The translations under genes were made by a program, and so were the position numbers. A DNA stretch of 64,000 bases from Anthoceros angustus (taxonomy: Eukaryota > Streptophyta > Anthocerotopsida > Anthocerotales > Anthocerotaceae): positions 1,860,001-1,924,000 of the forward strand of contig MU008159.1 of assembly GCA_010909165.1 (NCBI GenBank), given 5' to 3'. Positions within the stretch are counted from its first letter, which is position 1, and each line of letters begins with the position of its first letter. Positions 58,641 to 64,000 of the stretch are shown in pieces. A model generated the notes under the pieces. That model saw only the letters and a list, made by a program, of their open reading frames with translations. It did no database searches and was not told the origin of the DNA.

Positions 58641-60667
58641 CATCGTCTACTGTCTTGTTATATTTTGCATTTTTCACATAGTCTTGGTGTGGATGGGATG
58701 ATGCATCTCTGATAATTGCATAAAGATTCACGTAAAATTAAATTTCATGTTCTATTCTATATTTTTCATACTATCTTGGTATTGATTTGATCACCGGTCT
58801 CTTATATAATGTGCATAAAGATCCATGTACAATTCAAGCTTGTGTTTTATTTTACCTCTATTACAAATCTCCTAGGGTCCCCTCTCGAAGGAGAAACGTG
58901 TAGAACCATTTAACTTATTTAGTTTCCTTCAAATCTTATGTTATCACCAGCTGCCTACAATCGATCAGATCTTTTAGGTTAGGGAATCAAGTCTTTGTGG
59001 TAGATCTGGTAGTCATTAATCGTCTGGACATATTGTCTTTCAATAGGCAAGCAATTTAGAACCTCATGGATTGTGCACCAGAAAGAGTAGCGTAGTAAGA
59101 AGATTTCCAAACATAGCAAGAAGGTTTTTGTTCATCCATTTGGTTTGGAGACATGTGGAGCGATAACAAAGGCATAATAGGCATAAATGTAGTAGGTTAT
59201 CACTTTCTTATTTTGTCGTTATTGCACACGGTTATGAAAAAGGCATCATGGGCAAAGGCATAGTAGAGTTACCGCTTTCTTGTTATGTTGTTATCGTTGT
59301 GCTATGGGCAGGTTTCAACTGACTATGGGCAGGTTTCAACTGACTATGGGCAGGTTTCAACTGACAAACTTCGCTTTCAGGCAAATTCTACCTCTTGCAT
59401 TTATAAATAGGCTAATTCTACTACATGCATTAATAAATATGCTCTATTACCGCACACACCATGACATGGCCTTGTAATCTATGCAATGACTTCACTTTTT
59501 TGTTGACAACATGTATCCATTGCTCTTCAAACCGTTTTGGCAGCATATAATAGTATTGCTCTCCTTAGAATTTGAGGATGATAGGCACATAGTACCTATT
59601 TTGTCATGAAATCACAGTTGATTGGTATTAAAAATTGAACAACATGGGATTACAAAAACTATAATCACATGAGACTAAGGCCTATACCTTAAAACATGAA
59701 TCCTGCACCAAAATTCGGGATTTGATGATCAACTCCCCGTGGAGGCTGATGATTAATAATACTTGCATGAAAGCTTGAATGATTTCTAGATCTATCATCT
59801 TTGTGGATAACATGTAATAATTATGTATAATATTTTTTAACTATATTAAATCTAAAATATAATTTTTAACTTCATTCTAATATTTTAAGATCTTTTTGGG
59901 GGCTTTTACTTTATCTTTGTACACATCTTCTTTGTCTTAGCCAGGCTGTTCCCTGATACGTAAGGCTATCTTCATGTGGTTGTATAGGTAGTAAGTACGT
60001 GATTGTATTAGTAAGTACCTGTATGGGAAAGAGGGATCGTTCGAGACTAGGGATGCTTGACTTATTGCATGCCGAGGACAAATTGGCAGTAGCGTCGGTA
60101 GGGAAAGGAAAATGGGAAAGAAGGGTTGGAGTTAACCCGGGGCGCAGGTCAAAGTTAGCCGGAGTTAAACCTGCCCTGCCTGCTGCACTGCCGAGCGCGA
60201 GCAAGAGGTGTTGTGGATGCATCTCTGTTGCTTGCAGTCTGCACCTCCTCCGTAAGGTGCTGCCTTCTTGTACTTAGGGCGTGCCTGTGTGCTGGCCTGG
60301 GAGTGAGAGACTGGTCTCTGCTCTGCAAGCGACGCAATTGGCTCCTGCTTTCTTGGTTCTGGTCGTGGATGCACGGAGAGTGGCAGGCTCCAGCCTCCCG
60401 GTGGGGTTTTAAAGCTAGCCCGAGGTTTTGGGGTAAGACCAAGCCGAGCTGAGCAATCTTGGTGCCGCCGCGCAGAGGCCTTAAGCTCGGGACGAGGTCA
60501 CAGCGGCATGCTGGCCGCCATGGCTGCCTCCAGCTTGTAGCCGTCCCAGCTTCGGGAGAGGAAGGAAGCTTTCTTTTTGGGCCCAGGCCGGCATTCTTGG
60601 TGGTAGATGACCTTGTAAGGCTTTGTGGGCAGTAGTGAAGGGTAAAGTGAGTTTGAGGGCGGCGGTG
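58641..60667. other. Non-coding upstream of the acidic-tail gene
   Basis: AT-rich up to about 59950, then more GC-rich. No supported gene. The 21-bp triplicate at 59302-59364 is listed separately. Confidence 0.4.
59302..59364 (+). repeat. 21-bp perfect triplicate
   Basis: CTATGGGCAGGTTTCAACTG plus A is repeated three times without a mismatch. The unit length is a multiple of three, so a small frame there reads MGRFQLT three times, but nothing else supports a gene. Confidence 0.95.
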
Positions 60668-62215
60668 ATGGAGGTGAACGTGGTCTCGCCCGCGGACGCC
60701 GCTGCCTCGTCGTTTGCGCTGCTGCTCTATGAGGGGCAGCTCAAGGAGGCGGCCTGCATTGCGGCTGTGGAGCTACTGGCTCGCGAAGCCATTGCTTCTT
60801 GGATTTTGGTTTCCTTTGCCCAGGCCCAGCTCTGTGCCAGGTACTCAACTCAACTTCGCTTTGGCTGCGGAAATTTTGTCGTGCGGTATGGAGTCTCTTT
60901 TGCAAAATCTTGGGGTATGCTCACGAGTTGCTGCGAGTGAGTGTGGTAGGGAGTATATAGCTTGAAGTGGTGTCGGGCTCCGCTCGTTGGACGTGCTGGT
61001 CGGTAGCGGAAAGCTTCTTGTTGTTAGTGTCTTTGCGCATGCTGTTAGGTAGAGAAAAGGCTTGAAGTGTTGTAGGGCTCCTCGTTCATGCTGTGCCGTC
61101 CTGTTAGTGTTTGCTTAGAATTAGTTGTACTGCCCCAATTTGCCGCACGGCGGCTATGGCACGGGTAGGGCGCAGACGCTGCAGCTGTGAGCTTGTGAAA
61201 ATTGTGTACGTTCCGGTTTTCCTTGAAGGCGATTCTAAATTACCCTCAGTTTACCTGGTATGTGTTGGCAACGAGTGGCCGCAAGAACCTGGAAGCGCCA
61301 GCTCTTGAAGACTGCACCTGTCGGCTGTGGCCGCAACAGTAGCGCTGTCCTCTGATGCTGCCGCTGCTGCTTGAAGCATCCTCCTCTCGCAGCCCTGTCG
61401 CGGCGGCTCGTTATCACGCATGTGACCTGAAAGTTGTTGGTGCTTGCTAAGTGTCTCCTGGTGGCTTATCGTAGAGATGCACTTTTGGTCATCTCCTGCG
61501 TGGCAATGCTGGAAAGCTGCGGAGATTGTAGGCTTGTTTCGCTCTATTCGTGACTTATCTTGGAGTTCAAGCTGTGTTCGTGGCAATGGTGGGCAGCCGC
61601 TAGGGATGTTCTTAGTTATCTCTCACTCTGGTTTCTGTTCTGTGGAATGTGTGTGGAAGGGAGGTTTGTGGTGCTTTGGCTACTCGCTGATGGTCCCTTT
61701 GAACTCTAAGGAGGTGGGTGTTGTGTGTCTGCAGCGGTGAAGGCGGAAACGGCCACGATAGAAGTGGTCTTAAGTTATGCCCTGCTTTAGGCAACGCTAA
61801 GCTGGAAGAACTGTGGAGGGAGTTGCTGGCCGGTGAGCAAGTAGAGAAAAATGGGCAGGTTGTGCAGCAGGAGGAGGACGCTGAAGACAGTGGTGATGAT
61901 GATGAAGACGATGAGGATGACGATGGTGAGGACGATGATCCAGAAGGCGATGGTGAGGATGATGATGCTGATGAGGGTGACGATGATGGTGATGAAGATG
62001 GCGATGACGACGATGGGGATGAAGGTGGCGACGCAGCAGATGATGACGATGATAAGGGAGATGACGATGATGAAGATGGGGACGACGACGATGATGGGGA
62101 GCCTGATGACGAAGCTGGTCCAGATGAGGATGATGACGACGATGAAGATGAGGATGATGATGACGATGAGGAGGAAGAGGACGAGACTCCAAAGTCGAAG
62201 AAAACAAAGCGCTGA
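60668..62215 (+). CDS. Protein with long Asp/Glu-rich acidic tail
   Basis: Two exons, 60668-60840 and 61735-62215, with a GT-AG intron of 894 bp, give 217 aa in one frame. Exon 1 encodes an Ala/Leu-rich helical module (SFALLLYEGQLKEAACIAAV, ASWILVSFAQAQLC). Exon 2 starts SGEGGNGHDRSG, then LGNAKLEELWRELLAGEQVE, and then about 120 residues that are almost all Asp, Glu and Gly, ending in a basic KSKKTKR. Acidic tails of this type occur in nuclear chaperone-like and prothymosin-like proteins, and the final basic cluster could be a nuclear signal. I cannot name the family. An upstream Met at 60623 would add 15 residues. Confidence 0.6.
61880..62185 (+). repeat. (GAT/GAC/GAG)n trinucleotide-rich tract
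   Basis: Runs of GATGAT, GACGAT and GAGGAT encode the acidic tail. They also produce a Ser-rich open frame on the opposite strand that is only a shadow. The tract is prone to length variation in steps of three. Confidence 0.85.
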
Positions 62216-63545
62216 GAAGCAGCTTCTCCTGGTGGCAAAGTAGTTGTCTCTAGAGCTGTGGCTTCGGCGTACTTACTTTCAATTTCTTTCTTTTTTGTCC
62301 TTACGACATGTCCCTGGTACCGTCCAAGAGAACTGTTAGCATCGATGAAAGGTCTCGAGCCAGGGCAGCAATGTTCTGAAGAGGCAGTGTTAGACTTTAT
62401 GCTTCGTTAAATGCTGGCTGTACTCAGGAGGTAGATCCTGGTTTGGGCTATTAGTTGTCGCTAGTTTTGCATTTGGCAAGGAGTTAGTGAATCTGTGGAG
62501 GACTCAATACTAGTGGTAGATAGGTGTGGTTTGGGAACTTACGATACATGAGGTGGTAATGCCATGCCTACCATGGGACCAGTCTGGGCTTAGGTAGAAC
62601 ACTATAGCAATGCCTGAATCGATTTCCGCCGCAGTTACCTTGGCGGTTCAGCATTGCTGTGGCGCTCTGTTTGTTGTTTGGATGTTTGATGGTCCTTAAT
62701 GGTCAACTTCTTTTGCCTATGTCTGGTTCTGTTTATGCTCCTGGTCGTAAACCTCACAAGTTGTTTCCAAGCCGGCTGTCTGTGCCCATTGAAAACGTTT
62801 TTTCACATGTTCGCATTGCAGTGTCTCAAGCTTTTATGTCTGCATGCGAACAACGTCTGATGTGAAGCATGCATGTCAGGTTTCAAATGCGAACGCTTGC
62901 AAATTGGCACCCTATGCAGTGGGATGTCGTATGAAGAAACTGGTGCAGACCGCTTATGCTGAGCAAGTACATATCCACAGCATATCTACAACGAGGGTAT
63001 GAATCAATAATTGTCTACCTTGGCACGCCCGGAACCAACCATCCAACAACATAAAGATGTATTGCAATCTCTGCCTCAAAATCAAAGAGACTAGAATTGA
63101 AGAATATGGACAGACCTGCAAGGTCATGAAGTTAATGACCTGCGAAAAATCGCAAGGTGTTAGAGATACCGAGCAGGTTCTCGCGAATCTGGTGTACTAC
63201 ATAATCTGGAGCCTTAGGCATCAAATGGCGCTACTTTCCTCAAATTTGTAGTGCTTGGCTTGCTACAGTAGATCTAAGAAAAACTCAGACTTAAATGAAA
63301 CCTTCAAATCCCGCAAAAGAACAACCTAAAATGTAATCCTCAGATCTGAGAGTCGTGGCAAAGTGTCTGTCACGGATGGCAGGGGCAGTGAATCTGTGAT
63401 AGTAACGTTGCGGCAAGTAGGGTGCACCTGTCAAGACACGCCTTCATTGTCCGTCGAACGGTTGTTGCCATTTTTAGACTGAAGTCTGAGAAAGACAGGC
63501 TTGAGGAGGGAGGGACCTAGGAAAGGAAGTCGAGGATTTGGACAA
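62216..63545. other. 3' flank of the acidic-tail gene, no further gene seen
   Basis: Holds the 3' UTR of the upstream gene and, at the right end, the 3' UTR of the LRR gene on the other strand. The frames present are short and unremarkable. Confidence 0.4.
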
Positions 63546-64000
63546 TCAATTGCATTGATACCATGGACGTGAAATCTGCCTACCAGCCTTGGCCGGGCAA
63601 GGTGTTCCTCCTGGAGGGGTGAAACAGTTGTACTGGGTACACAAGGAAGACACGAAGGGGACACTAGAACCTAAGGAAAAAGATGTGAGATAGTTGTGCT
63701 GAATGTACAGATTCTTGAGAGATCCTGCAAGCAAGCCATTTGTATATTCACCAGGCACGGGCCCAGCAAAGAAATTGTTGTTCACATACAGGCTCTCCAC
63801 TGTCGCTAAATACGGGGACAGGCTTCCTGTGAACTTGTTATTGCTGAGATCGACTTCACTTATGAAAACAGGTCCTGATGGGTTGATAGAACCGGAGAAC
63901 AAGTTTCGGTGAAGCAGGAGGTAGTTGAGAGGGAAGCTGAAAATTTGCTGAGGCAGAGAGCCAGTGAAGAGATTCCGACCCAGATCAAGGTACTCGAGGT
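63546..64000 (-). CDS. Leucine-rich-repeat protein, C-terminal part (cut by window edge)
   Basis: The minus frame is open from the window edge to a stop at 63546 (about 151 residues seen). It carries plant-type extracellular LRRs: LEYLDLGRNLFTGSLPQQIF, EVDLSNNKFTGSLSPYLA, VESLYVNNNFFAGPVPGEY and LKNLYIQHNYLTSFSL. It ends in a Cys-capped tail (CTQYNCFTPPGGTPCPAKAG ... YQC). The tail, without a membrane segment or kinase domain, suggests a secreted or wall-associated LRR protein of the DRT100/PGIP-like kind. The N-terminus, signal peptide and any introns lie beyond 64000. Confidence 0.8.
   Translation of the reverse strand, partial: LEYLDLGRNLFTGSLPQQIFSFPLNYLLLHRNLFSGSINPSGPVFISEVDLSNNKFTGSLSPYLATVESLYVNNNFFAGPVPGEYTNGLLAGSLKNLYIQHNYLTSFSLGSSVPFVSSLCTQYNCFTPPGGTPCPAKAGRQISRPWYQCN

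Noticed and set aside
61612-62238. 208-aa Ser-rich minus-strand frame
   Set aside because: It is the antisense shadow of the GAT/GAC tract encoding the acidic tail of the plus-strand gene.

Overview
The window is nuclear DNA of a land plant. Two compact multi-exon genes with canonical GT-AG introns (a KRR1 ribosome-biogenesis factor and a DTW-domain tRNA-modifying enzyme) give intact proteins of 407 and 390 residues when spliced by eye. A DRC8-like axonemal protein points to a lineage with flagellated sperm (bryophyte, lycophyte or fern). Wide gene-poor spacing, a Copia-type LTR, a Crypton-like recombinase relic, a tRNA-derived SINE-like head and large GC-rich tandem repeats suggest a big, repeat-rich genome such as a fern's. 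The species cannot be fixed from the sequence.

Layout. 0.2-2.1 kb: decayed Crypton/DUF3504-type tyrosine recombinase gene (minus). 2.4-6.5 kb: short element bounded by 22-bp inverted repeats, almost filled by a 1.67-kb tandem duplication with GC-rich minisatellites. 7.7-9.7 kb: Copia-like fragment (LTR, primer-binding site, gag fused to coiled-coil reading frames). 9.9-14.15 kb: DTW gene and KRR1 gene, both minus, 214 bp apart. 14.45-42.29 kb: a 27.8-kb block with perfect 28-bp terminal inverted repeats and a flanking 6-bp direct repeat, packed with GC-rich direct duplications, two AT-rich satellite fields in opposite orientation and a 35-bp-arm hairpin; no recognised transposase. 42.3-55.2 kb: mostly non-coding, with an unidentified exon series, a RecQ (RECQSIM-type) helicase pseudogene and several strong foldbacks. 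55.2-55.9 kb: intronless DRC8-like gene. 56-60.6 kb: AT-rich, tandem repeats, one SINE-like tRNA relic. 60.7-62.2 kb: two-exon gene for a protein with a very acidic tail. 63.5-64 kb: C-terminal end of a leucine-rich-repeat protein that runs off the window.

The living genes act in housekeeping RNA processes (18S rRNA maturation, tRNA acp3U modification), sperm motility and extracellular LRR recognition. They show no pathway relationship. The strongest candidate for something undescribed is the 27.8-kb inverted-repeat-bounded block sitting about 300 bp upstream of KRR1.
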